Of a DNA stretch of 19,876 nucleotides, positions 8,076 through 15,383 are shown in pieces. Below the pieces are notes generated by a model that saw only the letters and a program-made list of their open reading frames with translations, did not search any database and had not been told where the DNA came from. Within the stretch, counting starts at the first letter, position 1, and every line of letters starts with the position of its first letter. This stretch comes from an uncultured Bacilli bacterium. GTDB lineage: Bacteria > Bacillota_I > Bacilli_A > RF39 > UBA660. The translations under genes were made by a program, and so were the position numbers. The stretch lies in assembly GCA_947623855.1 (NCBI GenBank), contig CANQHW010000004.1, positions 1-19,876 of the forward strand, written 5' to 3'.

Positions 8076-10007
8076 ATGAGTAAGTTTGTTACAAGGATTA
8101 ATAAGCGGTGGGAAAGTTTTATTACTAAACCAGGAATATTTAATTTTTTACCTCATAATTTAATCTTATTTATTTTCTTTATTATAAGTATTATTACAAT
8201 AGTAAGTTTTGGTTTTAAAAATAAAGTTATGGATGATGTCTTATATAGTCAGGTTATAGCAGATGGAGTAGTTGATCCGATAGTAGTAGATCCGGTAGAG
8301 ATATCTTTTAAAGATAAAGATTTAAAAGGAAAACCAGAGAAGTTATGTTTAACTTTTGCAACTTATAGTAGAGAAAAATCAGATTCTTCTTATAAGTTTG
8401 TTTTATATCATAAGGAAGAAGTAATTAAAGAAGAAGCATTTAATTCTAAGGTTTTAAAAGATGGAGAAGATTATTGTTTTGATATATCTTTGGTAGATAA
8501 AAAAAATTATAAAGAGTATAAAGCAGAGATAGTACCGGTTTATACGGATTTAGATAATGTGATTACAATATTTAAAAATAGTAAAACAAATGACTTAGCA
8601 ATGCGTATTTTAGGTACGGATCAAAATAGAGTAATTAAAGGGGTAGTGGGATGTTTTTTTATAGGGATATTTTTATTTTTAAATTATTTAGCTAATACTA
8701 AGAAGATAGCTTATGAGAAATGGTGGTTATTATTTGCTTTTAGTTATGCTTTACCGATAATGTTTATTTATCCACCATATCAAATACCTGATGAACCAGT
8801 ACACTTTTATAATTCTTATATGCTTACGCAATTAGATATAACTAAACCTTTATATAAAAGTGTTAATAATAAAACATTTATTGCACCTGAATCTTTAGAT
8901 TGTTTAAATTATTCGAAGATTGAAGTATTAGATAAAGTAATTGATTTAAAGGATATTAAAGATTGTCTACGCAATGTTGATAATAAAAAAATGCCCAATA
9001 TTTATTGGTCAACGCAATCAAAATTAGGGTATATTGGTAACGCTATAGGGATTAAGTTAGGGGATATAATAAGTAATTCTTCGTTAGTTATTTTTATGAT
9101 GGGAAGATTAGTTACTTTACTTTTAGCGATTGGGCTTATATATATAGCGATTAAGATTACACCGAAATATAAAGAGATATTTTTAACCATAGCAACTATT
9201 CCAATGTTTATTCAAGAGATGGGTTCATTTTCTTATGATTCATTATTAAATGCGATTATTTTACTTATTATGGCGGTGATTATAAAGTTAATATATGAAG
9301 ATAGGGTATCTTTAAAATATTTAGGAATAATTTTAGGTGGGGGGATATTTATTGCGGACATTAAGATGATTTATTTACCTGTAATATTATTAATGTTATT
9401 AATACCTAGTAAGAAGTTTAAGAAGAGTTATTATAAATATATATATTGTTTAGGAATAATTATATTATCTTATATGGGGGGAAGTCTTACTAAAGCGATA
9501 TTTGCTAATGGGAGTGTAGCGGTGGTAGATCCTAATAGTTATAATTTACAGTATGTTTTAAAACATCCCGCATTTATTTTGGAAGTAGCTTATAATACGT
9601 TAGCAAAAAATTCGATGCTTTATTTAAGAAGTTTAATAGGGTATTTTGGATGGTTTAAGTTTAGATTAAGTGATATTTATATTGTAGCTTATTTAATATA
9701 TATGGGATATCTTGTTAGATATAATAAATTAGATTATGAGAAGAAAAAAGATAAAGGGATAATAATTGGGGGGATTTTGCTTTCGTTAGCAGCGGTTTTT
9801 GCTTCGATGTATTTTACTTGGAGTGCGGAAGGATTAAATTATGTTGATGGAGTTCAAGGAAGGTATTTTATTCCGTTATTGATACCAATATTATTAATGT
9901 TTATGAGGAGAAAAGAGCGGGGAAAGGTTAATAATAAGATAGTAGTTAATTTTATAAATATAGTATTATTACAATATATTTTAACTTTAGTATTATATTA
10001 TTATTAA
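8076..10007 (+). CDS. DUF2142-type polytopic membrane protein
   Basis: 643-residue integral membrane protein. A first membrane segment at about 28-47 is followed by a roughly 135-residue soluble, strand-rich domain (50-185), then about ten further hydrophobic segments. The sequence PPYQIPDEPVHFYNSY (233-248) at the end of a membrane segment is the characteristic acidic/His loop of DUF2142 (PF09913) proteins, which resemble GT-C glycosyltransferases in having an acidic loop after an early membrane helix. A likely role is use of a polyprenyl-phosphate-linked sugar on the outer face, and the DPM1-like GT2 and DUF2304 genes that follow suit this. No polysaccharide polymerase (Wzy) was otherwise recognised, so a polymerase role is an alternative. 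Function is inferred. Confidence 0.75.
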   Translation: MSKFVTRINKRWESFITKPGIFNFLPHNLILFIFFIISIITIVSFGFKNKVMDDVLYSQVIADGVVDPIVVDPVEISFKDKDLKGKPEKLCLTFATYSREKSDSSYKFVLYHKEEVIKEEAFNSKVLKDGEDYCFDISLVDKKNYKEYKAEIVPVYTDLDNVITIFKNSKTNDLAMRILGTDQNRVIKGVVGCFFIGIFLFLNYLANTKKIAYEKWWLLFAFSYALPIMFIYPPYQIPDEPVHFYNSYMLTQLDITKPLYKSVNNKTFIAPESLDCLNYSKIEVLDKVIDLKDIKDCLRNVDNKKMPNIYWSTQSKLGYIGNAIGIKLGDIISNSSLVIFMMGRLVTLLLAIGLIYIAIKITPKYKEIFLTIATIPMFIQEMGSFSYDSLLNAIILLIMAVIIKLIYEDRVSLKYLGIILGGGIFIADIKMIYLPVILLMLLIPSKKFKKSYYKYIYCLGIIILSYMGGSLTKAIFANGSVAVVDPNSYNLQYVLKHPAFILEVAYNTLAKNSMLYLRSLIGYFGWFKFRLSDIYIVAYLIYMGYLVRYNKLDYEKKKDKGIIIGGILLSLAAVFASMYFTWSAEGLNYVDGVQGRYFIPLLIPILLMFMRRKERGKVNNKIVVNFINIVLLQYILTLVLYYY

Positions 10008-10036
10008 TTGATTAAATAAATTATTTAATTTATAAT
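10008..10036 (+). promoter_or_regulatory. Promoter with palindromic spacer, upstream of DPM1-like GT2
   Basis: TTGATT (10008-10013), a 17-base spacer and a perfect TATAAT (10031-10036). A palindrome of two 9-base arms (10011-10019 and 10021-10029) nearly fills the spacer and could be an operator, though it is all A/T. The RBS AAGAGG (10043-10048) precedes ATG 10056. Confidence 0.65.
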
Positions 10037-10055
10037 AATAGTAAGAGGTTGTATT

Positions 10056-10790
10056 ATGGGAAAAGAAAGAGTTTTAATAATTATTCCAGCTTATAATGAA
10101 GAAGCCAATATTTTAAATACTTATAAGAGTATTATGGATTATAATAAAGAATATAAAACGAATTATAAAGTAATGGTTATAAATGATGGCTCTAATGATA
10201 ATACAGAGAATTTTTTACAAGAATTTAATGTCCCACATATTAAACTTGTACAAAATTTAGGTATTGGGGGAGCGGTCCAAACAGGATATAAATATGCTTT
10301 AGAAAATAATTTTGATATAGCAATACAGTTTGATGGAGATGGCCAACATAATGTAGAGTATATTAAAGATTTAATAGCACCGATTATAAATAATAATGTA
10401 GATTTAACGATTGGGTCGCGGTTTTTAAAAGAAGGAAGTAGTAAGTTTAAATCAACAAAGATTCGAAGAATGGGGATTAAGGTAATAGCGTTTTTTATTA
10501 AAATTTTTACGGGAAGAAAGATTACTGATCCGACGAGTGGATTTAGAGCAGCTAATAAAAGTGTTATAAAGATTTTTGCAGAGGATTATCCTAATGATTC
10601 ACCAGAACCAATATCTTTTGTTAAGATAGCTAGGATGGGTTATAAAACGAGAGAAGTGGCTGTATCAATGAATGAAAGAGTAGGAGGTTCTTCTTCGATT
10701 ACTTCTAATATATGGAAACCAATGTATTATATGGTTAATGTATGTATTGCTATTATGGTAACAAGTTTTATTAAAAAGAAGAGGAGATAG
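10056..10790 (+). CDS. GT2 glycosyltransferase, dolichol/polyprenyl-phosphate sugar synthase-like
   Basis: 244 residues with the GT-A fold of the DPM1-like GT2 branch: IIIPAYNEEANI (8-19), VINDGSNDNT (41-50), QFDGDGQH with the metal-binding DGD (91-98), GSRF (120-123) and the later TDPTSGFRA segment typical of this branch. The enzyme would transfer a sugar from a nucleotide sugar to polyprenyl phosphate at the inner membrane face. The C-terminus has one hydrophobic stretch (about 222-237, MYYMVNVCIAIMVTSF) then a basic tail, not the multi-helix anchor of CsbB-type enzymes. One base separates its stop from the next gene, which encodes a DUF2304-type protein, a frequent partner. Sugar identity is unknown. 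Confidence 0.85.
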   Translation: MGKERVLIIIPAYNEEANILNTYKSIMDYNKEYKTNYKVMVINDGSNDNTENFLQEFNVPHIKLVQNLGIGGAVQTGYKYALENNFDIAIQFDGDGQHNVEYIKDLIAPIINNNVDLTIGSRFLKEGSSKFKSTKIRRMGIKVIAFFIKIFTGRKITDPTSGFRAANKSVIKIFAEDYPNDSPEPISFVKIARMGYKTREVAVSMNERVGGSSSITSNIWKPMYYMVNVCIAIMVTSFIKKKRR

Positions 10791-10791
10791 T

Positions 10792-11133
10792 ATGAGTATA
10801 CGTTTAAGAGTATTTTTAATTGTTTCGACGTTAATATTTATTATTGGAATAATTAATTCAATTAAAAAGAATGATGTCAATATAAAGTATTCCTTGATAT
10901 GGTTATTTAGTGGTATTTTAATTATTGTGGTTACTTTAATACCGAATTTATTAGAAATATTAAGTGATTTTTTAGGATTTGAATTAGTATCTAATATGAT
11001 TTTTTTACTAGCAATATTATTGTTATTAGTATTAAGTTATTCTTTTACAGTAATATTATCAAGACATGCAAAAAGAATTAGGTTATTAACCCAAGAAATA
11101 TCAATATTAAAAGAGAGGGTAGATAAAAAGTAG
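10792..11133 (+). CDS. DUF2304-type small membrane protein
   Basis: 113 residues with three hydrophobic segments (about 5-23, 33-51, 67-87) and a charged, probably helical C-terminus (RHAKRIRLLTQEISILKERV). Length, layout and the segment 'IKYSLIWLFSGILIIV' match DUF2304 (PF10066), usually encoded beside DPM1-like GT2 genes as here. Its biochemical role is unknown; it may anchor the partner GT2 at the membrane or help flip the lipid-linked sugar. The RBS GAGGAGAT lies inside the end of the upstream gene, so the two are probably co-translated. Confidence 0.8.
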   Translation: MSIRLRVFLIVSTLIFIIGIINSIKKNDVNIKYSLIWLFSGILIIVVTLIPNLLEILSDFLGFELVSNMIFLLAILLLLVLSYSFTVILSRHAKRIRLLTQEISILKERVDKK

Positions 11134-11152
11134 AATTACTTTTTATTTTTTT
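11123..11152 (+). terminator. Terminator shared by convergent units
   Basis: Arms ATAAAAAGTA (11123-11132) and TACTTTTTAT (11137-11146) form a perfect 10-bp stem with loop GAAT, followed by seven T (11146-11152). The stem contains the stop codons of both the DUF2304-type gene (plus) and the GT4 gene (minus), so it can act in both directions, though the minus-strand T tract is only that of the stem. Confidence 0.85.
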
Positions 11153-12261
11153 ATAACTTCGTAAAAAAGGTTTAGGTATTCTCTAGCAATAAGTTCTTTA
11201 GCATACTTAGGAAAAGTAAATTTATGATGGGGAAGAGATTGAACACTTTGGATTTTTCTAATCCATTCTTGGGGATCGGTAGGGTTATCGACATAACTAC
11301 ATTTTCCTTCAGTTACTTCATATAAAGAGGTACATTTGGTAGTAATAACTTTAGCTTTTAACATCATGGCTTCAATAGGAGGCATACCAAAACCTTCAAA
11401 AATACTTGGGAATAAGAAAGTATTAGCATTTTTAATTAAAACATTTCTTTGAGAATTAGTTACAAAATTAGTTAAAATAATATTATTTTGTAATTGTTTT
11501 TCGGTAATTAAATTTAATAATTCTTGTTTTTGAGGTCCTCCAACTCCCGAGATAACTAACTTTTTCGGAAGAGAGGTATCCATATCTTTTAAGATTTCCA
11601 TAACTTTGATTAGGGTAATAAGATTTTTATGTTTATGTAAAGAACAAAGAGTATAATAGTAAGAATCTTTTTCGATATTATATTCTTTTTGGAAGGTTGT
11701 AAAGGAAGTTTTTTCTTCATCATTTAAAACAATGGGGTTATATATTCTAGTAAGATTTTGAGTATTTTTAAAGTGAGCTTTAATATCTTCTTTAGTAAAA
11801 TCACTTATAGTTACGACTTTATTAGCATTTCGAAGACAAGATTTCCAACCTAATTTAAACCAAATATTTTCTAATTTAGAAAAATATTCTGGATAATGTA
11901 GAGCTTGAATATCGTGAATAGTAACAACGGTTTTTAATTTTTTACATTTATATAAAGGCATTTCATAAACAGGGAAAAAGACTAAATCAACTTTTTCTTT
12001 TTTAAATAAGTGATAAGCAAATAAATTTTGCCATATAAGATGGGATTTTACTTTAGTAGCATAAGTATTACAAACAATTAGTTTTATTTTAGGGGAAGAA
12101 GTATAAGATTTTAAAGAATCTTGATTATCTTGGGCTGCAAATAAAATATAGGTATTTTGATCAGGTAATTTTAAAAAACCATCTAGAAGATTGCGGAGGT
12201 AGGATTCTACACCACCAGATTTTTGGGGTTTTAACCAAGTTAAATCAATAGCTATTTTCAT
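11143..12261 (-). CDS. GT4 family glycosyltransferase (GT-B, glycosyl transferases group 1)
   Basis: 372 residues. The N-terminal Rossmann half begins MKIAIDLTWL with the glycine-rich acceptor loop SGGVESYLRN (15-24), and has VVTIHDIQALHYPEYF (112-127) and VVTISDFTK (149-157). The C-terminal donor domain has the GT4 motif EGFGMPPIE with glutamates at 289 and 297 (E-x7-E), which contacts the nucleotide sugar. A cytoplasmic role in extending the surface polysaccharide is likely; donor and acceptor are unknown, though mannosyltransferase-like relatives are common. Its RBS AAAAGGAG lies in the end of the upstream GT2, whose stop is two bases before this ATG, so the pair is an operon read against all its neighbours. 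Confidence 0.88.
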   Translation of the reverse strand: MKIAIDLTWLKPQKSGGVESYLRNLLDGFLKLPDQNTYILFAAQDNQDSLKSYTSSPKIKLIVCNTYATKVKSHLIWQNLFAYHLFKKEKVDLVFFPVYEMPLYKCKKLKTVVTIHDIQALHYPEYFSKLENIWFKLGWKSCLRNANKVVTISDFTKEDIKAHFKNTQNLTRIYNPIVLNDEEKTSFTTFQKEYNIEKDSYYYTLCSLHKHKNLITLIKVMEILKDMDTSLPKKLVISGVGGPQKQELLNLITEKQLQNNIILTNFVTNSQRNVLIKNANTFLFPSIFEGFGMPPIEAMMLKAKVITTKCTSLYEVTEGKCSYVDNPTDPQEWIRKIQSVQSLPHHKFTFPKYAKELIAREYLNLFYEVIKK

Positions 12262-12263
12262 AA

Positions 12264-13058
12264 TTATTGCTCCTTTTCATTTAATTTTTGTAGAATAGTT
12301 TTTTTATGGATTTTGGCAGATAATCCTTGGGTTAAAGTTTTAATAATACGATAGAGGTTTGTTAGGAAAGGCAATTTTAGGTGATTGTTTTTTAAGACAG
12401 TGTAAGATTCTTTTAAGTTGTTTAGATAACCTTGTAAGCCATTGGTACTAACGCCACCACTACGCATTTTAACTAAATATTCGGGAAGATAGGTAAGTTT
12501 ATAAGGGGAAGCTAGGAAACGTAACATAAAGTCTAAATCAGCGGTGATGGGATAGGAAAGATTAAAATTTCCAAGAGTTTTATATACTTCTTTTTTAAGA
12601 TACAGGGTAGGATGAGGGGGATGCCAAGCAAAGTGTGTAGAGGGTTTATGGGCAATAAAGTTACGGGTAGGAATAGACATTGTTTCTTTATCTAAAAAAA
12701 CTAAATCTCCATAAACAGCATCGGTTTTTTCTTTTTTAAAAGTAGTAATTATTTTTTCAAAGACATATTTATTAGCTAAGATATCATCAGAGTTTAAAAT
12801 ACCAATAATATCTCCGGTAGCTAGATTAATTCCTTTATTCATAGCGTCATATAAACCATGATCTTTTTCACTAATAATTTTTAATTTACCTTGAAAAGCT
12901 TTAGTATATTTTTTTAAGATATTTAAAGTATTATCAGTAGATAAACCATCAATTATTAAATATTCATAATTTTTATAAGTTTGGTTTAAGACAGAGTTTA
13001 AAGTATCTTTAATAGTTGATGCTGAATTATAACAAACAGTTATTATACTTATTTTCAT
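12264..13058 (-). CDS. GT2 family glycosyltransferase (WcaA-like)
   Basis: 264 residues, GT-A fold: SIITVCYNSASTI (4-16), IIDGLSTDNT (35-44) for nucleotide binding, DHGLYDAMNKG (66-76) and the metal-binding NSDD (89-92), followed by a segment with ITADLDFMLRF that commonly sits by the catalytic base in this subgroup. Probably adds one sugar to the lipid-linked repeat. First gene of the minus-strand pair; RBS AGGAGA lies 9 bases before the ATG and a promoter with consensus -35 lies upstream. Confidence 0.88.
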   Translation of the reverse strand: MKISIITVCYNSASTIKDTLNSVLNQTYKNYEYLIIDGLSTDNTLNILKKYTKAFQGKLKIISEKDHGLYDAMNKGINLATGDIIGILNSDDILANKYVFEKIITTFKKEKTDAVYGDLVFLDKETMSIPTRNFIAHKPSTHFAWHPPHPTLYLKKEVYKTLGNFNLSYPITADLDFMLRFLASPYKLTYLPEYLVKMRSGGVSTNGLQGYLNNLKESYTVLKNNHLKLPFLTNLYRIIKTLTQGLSAKIHKKTILQKLNEKEQ

Positions 13059-13098
13059 TTTATGATTCTCCTAGTAATAATTTTAACATAATTAATTA

Positions 13099-13127
13099 GT
13101 TATGGCAATTTAAAGGTTATTTGTCAA
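13099..13127 (-). promoter_or_regulatory. Minus-strand promoter for the GT2-GT4 pair
   Basis: Read on the minus strand: TTGACA (13127-13122), 17-base spacer, then CATAAC (13104-13099) preceded by TGC, an extended -10. Its -35 overlaps that of the divergent plus-strand promoter. Confidence 0.75.
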
Positions 13128-13149
13128 AAGAGTAATTATATGCTATAAT
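13121..13149 (+). promoter_or_regulatory. Plus-strand promoter for the phase-variable GT2-flippase unit
   Basis: TTGTCA (13121-13126), a 17-base spacer, and TATAAT (13144-13149) with an extended TGC. The -35 shares five bases with the -35 of the divergent minus-strand promoter. Confidence 0.8.
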
Positions 13150-13161
13150 CAGTGATGAATT

Positions 13162-13166
13162 GGAGG
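13162..13166 (+). promoter_or_regulatory. RBS that fixes the GT2 start at ATG 13178
   Basis: GGAGG lies 11 bases before ATG 13178. The frame is open from a TTG at 13160, but that codon overlaps the RBS itself and so is not the start. Confidence 0.7.
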
Positions 13167-13177
13167 TATATATTATC

Positions 13178-14146
13178 ATGGAAAAAATTAATTTAAGTAT
13201 TATCTTAATTAGTTATAATCATGAGAAATATATAAAGGATGCGATTGAAAGTATTTTAAAGCAAAAGGTAGATTTTACGTATGAAATAGTTTTTGCAGAT
13301 GATGCTTCAAAAGATAAAACTAAAGATATTATAAAAAGTTATGATAAAGTAATTAAATATAAACAATATTTATTTAGTAAGGAAAATCACGGAAATACTT
13401 ATAATACTTGGAATGCTTTAAGTAAATGTCGGGGAGATTATGTCATTATTTTAGAAGGTGATGATTACTGGATATGGGAAGATAAAATTAAAACGCAATA
13501 TCATTTTTTAGTAGATAATCCAAAGTATATAGGGGTAAGTGATAAAAGATGTGAAGTAAATAGAAAAGGACACATTATTACCCATTCTCCCGAATGGGTA
13601 AAAAAAGATTGTGATACCACGTTAGAGGATTTTTTAAATCTTAAATTATTTTCGTGTGTAGAAACAATGTATAAAAATATTTATAAAAAAGAAAAGAAGA
13701 ATAAAAAGTTAAAAGAATTATTTACAAGTGATCGAATGATATGTGATATTATTCAGTGTATTTATACATTAAATTATATACAGGGGGGGGGGTTAATTCG
13801 TTTGTTAAATGTTGATGGAGCAGTGTATAGAACTATTACTTCCGGCAATAAAACGAATTATAATGCAACCCAGAAAGTATCTAAAATAGCAATGGATCAT
13901 ATAGATATTTTAAATAGAATTGATAAATATTATGATTATAAATTAAATTTAAATAAGTTTTATGGAAAGTTTATATTTCCGGTATGGGCTTATGGGATAT
14001 TAAGTTTTAATTTAAAAGATTATAAAATGGTTAAAGAAAAAGTTAATCAAAAATATTTAAAGTATTTTAGATTACATTTTATATATTTTTTAGGGATGTA
14101 TTTAAAAGTAGTATTTACCAAAATTAAAAAGGAGTTACAAAGATGA
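13178..14146 (+). CDS. GT2 family glycosyltransferase with an internal G10 tract
   Basis: 322 residues from ATG 13178. GT-A motifs: SIILISYNHEKYI (7-19), FADDASKDKT (39-48), and EGDDYW with the metal-binding acidic pair (93-98). The branch with 'ILEGDDYW' and a late VYR (in VDGAVYRT) is common in capsule and wall-polysaccharide loci. Codons 202-205 (CAG GGG GGG GGG) form a run of ten G at 13783-13792; the present length keeps the frame open. One G fewer gives a TAA right after G205; one more gives a TGA after seven extra residues. Either truncated protein keeps the donor-binding half and loses the C-terminal 110 or so residues. The stop overlaps the flippase start as ATGA. Confidence 0.88.
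   Translation: MEKINLSIILISYNHEKYIKDAIESILKQKVDFTYEIVFADDASKDKTKDIIKSYDKVIKYKQYLFSKENHGNTYNTWNALSKCRGDYVIILEGDDYWIWEDKIKTQYHFLVDNPKYIGVSDKRCEVNRKGHIITHSPEWVKKDCDTTLEDFLNLKLFSCVETMYKNIYKKEKKNKKLKELFTSDRMICDIIQCIYTLNYIQGGGLIRLLNVDGAVYRTITSGNKTNYNATQKVSKIAMDHIDILNRIDKYYDYKLNLNKFYGKFIFPVWAYGILSFNLKDYKMVKEKVNQKYLKYFRLHFIYFLGMYLKVVFTKIKKELQR
13783..13792 (+). repeat. Homopolymeric G10 tract inside a glycosyltransferase
   Basis: Ten consecutive G in an AT-rich gene. The next longest G runs seen are six bases (9339-9344, 9476-9481, 9768-9773, 16617-16622). Such tracts slip during replication and act as on/off switches in surface-sugar genes of other bacteria; slippage here is inferred. Confidence 0.9.
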
Positions 14147-15351
14147 AGGTAAAAAAGAAAAATATTATATGGAATATGATTGGAATTACGGCGAATGCTT
14201 TTATATCTTTATTTCTTTTAATAATTGTGCAAAGAGTAAATGGGATATATCAAGCGGGTGTTTTTTCTTATGCTTTTTCTTTAGCGTGTTTATTTTATGT
14301 TATAGCAGTATATTATAATCGAGTTTATCAGGTAGCGGACGTTAAAAATAAATATGATGTAAATGAGTATTTAACAGCTAGGTTTTTTACGGCAGGGATG
14401 ACAATATTATTAACAGGATTATTTTGTTTAATAAATGGGTTTGATAAATTAAAATTTACTTTAATAATTTTATTAACTTTATTTAAAATAGTAGAAGCTA
14501 TTAGTGAATGTTATTATGGCTTTATTCAAAAAGAAGATGATCTAGCATATGTAGGAAAGTCCTTCTTTTTTAAAGCTTTAATAGGAGTGGCATCTTTTCT
14601 CTTAATAGATGTTTTAACAAAGAATTTAGTAATATCTGCTATAGCATTAATAGTAATTAATATGATAATATTATTAATAGATATTAAAAAATTTAAATCT
14701 TTATATAAGATTAAATATAAAATTACTTATACTAAAGTCTTTAATCTTTTAAAAGAAACATTTCCTATATTTTTATTTACTTTTTTAAATATCTTTTTAT
14801 GTAATTGTCAAAAATATGTTATAGAGTATTTTTTAGATGAAAGTTTTCAAACGATTTTTGCAATTATTGTTATGCCCGCAACTATGTTAAGTTTATGTGG
14901 CCAATATATATTAGCACCATTTTTAAATGATTTATCAAAATTATATAATAAAAAAGATATAGATAATTTAAATAAGTATATTAATAAAATAAATAGTATT
15001 TTTATGGGATTAGGAATTGTTATTTTAATTATTGCTTTCTTTTTAGGAGTACCAGTTTTAAATATAATTTATAATATCGATTTACAAGAATATAAGATGG
15101 CTTTTTTAATTATTATTGTGGGAGCAGTATTCTTTGGTTTAGCAGCAATTATTTCTTCTTTATTAACGGTGATAAAAAGAAATAAAGAACAGTTATATAT
15201 TTATATTATAAGTGCGTTTATAACCCTAGGATTATCGATTATATTAATTAAATATTATGCTTTATTAGGAGCAGCCATAGCATATTTAGTTACTATGATT
15301 ATTCATAGTTTAATGAGTTATTTAATGTTAAAGTATTATTTAAGAAAATAA
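14143..15351 (+). CDS. Wzx-type polysaccharide flippase (oligosaccharide repeat unit transporter)
   Basis: 402-residue polytopic membrane protein with about twelve hydrophobic segments and short charged loops. The N-terminus 'NIIWNMIGITANAFISLFLLIIVQRVNG' and the central 'FLFTFLNIFLCNCQKYVIEYFLDE' segment match MOP-superfamily Wzx flippases, which move undecaprenyl-diphosphate-linked repeat units to the outer face. The ATG overlaps the TGA of the phase-variable GT2 (ATGA, 14143-14146), with RBS AAGGAG about 9 bases upstream inside that gene. Its translation may therefore fall when the GT2 is shifted out of frame. The locus also has an ABC exporter, so the flippase probably serves a different polymer or a side-chain unit. 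Confidence 0.88.
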   Translation: MKVKKKNIIWNMIGITANAFISLFLLIIVQRVNGIYQAGVFSYAFSLACLFYVIAVYYNRVYQVADVKNKYDVNEYLTARFFTAGMTILLTGLFCLINGFDKLKFTLIILLTLFKIVEAISECYYGFIQKEDDLAYVGKSFFFKALIGVASFLLIDVLTKNLVISAIALIVINMIILLIDIKKFKSLYKIKYKITYTKVFNLLKETFPIFLFTFLNIFLCNCQKYVIEYFLDESFQTIFAIIVMPATMLSLCGQYILAPFLNDLSKLYNKKDIDNLNKYINKINSIFMGLGIVILIIAFFLGVPVLNIIYNIDLQEYKMAFLIIIVGAVFFGLAAIISSLLTVIKRNKEQLYIYIISAFITLGLSIILIKYYALLGAAIAYLVTMIIHSLMSYLMLKYYLRK

Positions 15352-15356
15352 ATTTA

Positions 15357-15370
15357 TGCTATAATAGGGG
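15357..15370 (+). promoter_or_regulatory. Extended -10 promoter of mutS
   Basis: TGC plus TATAAT (15357-15365); the nine bases are identical to the -10 region at 13141-13149. The -35 at 17-base spacing (TATTTA) is poor. A GGGGG run at 15366-15370 is the only purine-rich RBS candidate, 13 bases before ATG 15384. Confidence 0.6.
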
Positions 15371-15383
15371 GTAGTGATGTAGG

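Noticed and set aside
9339..9773. G6 runs in the DUF2142 gene as further phase-variable tracts
   Set aside because: Six bases is short, they encode Gly-Gly in membrane segments, and similar runs occur in mutS (16617-16622); slippage is not expected to be notable.
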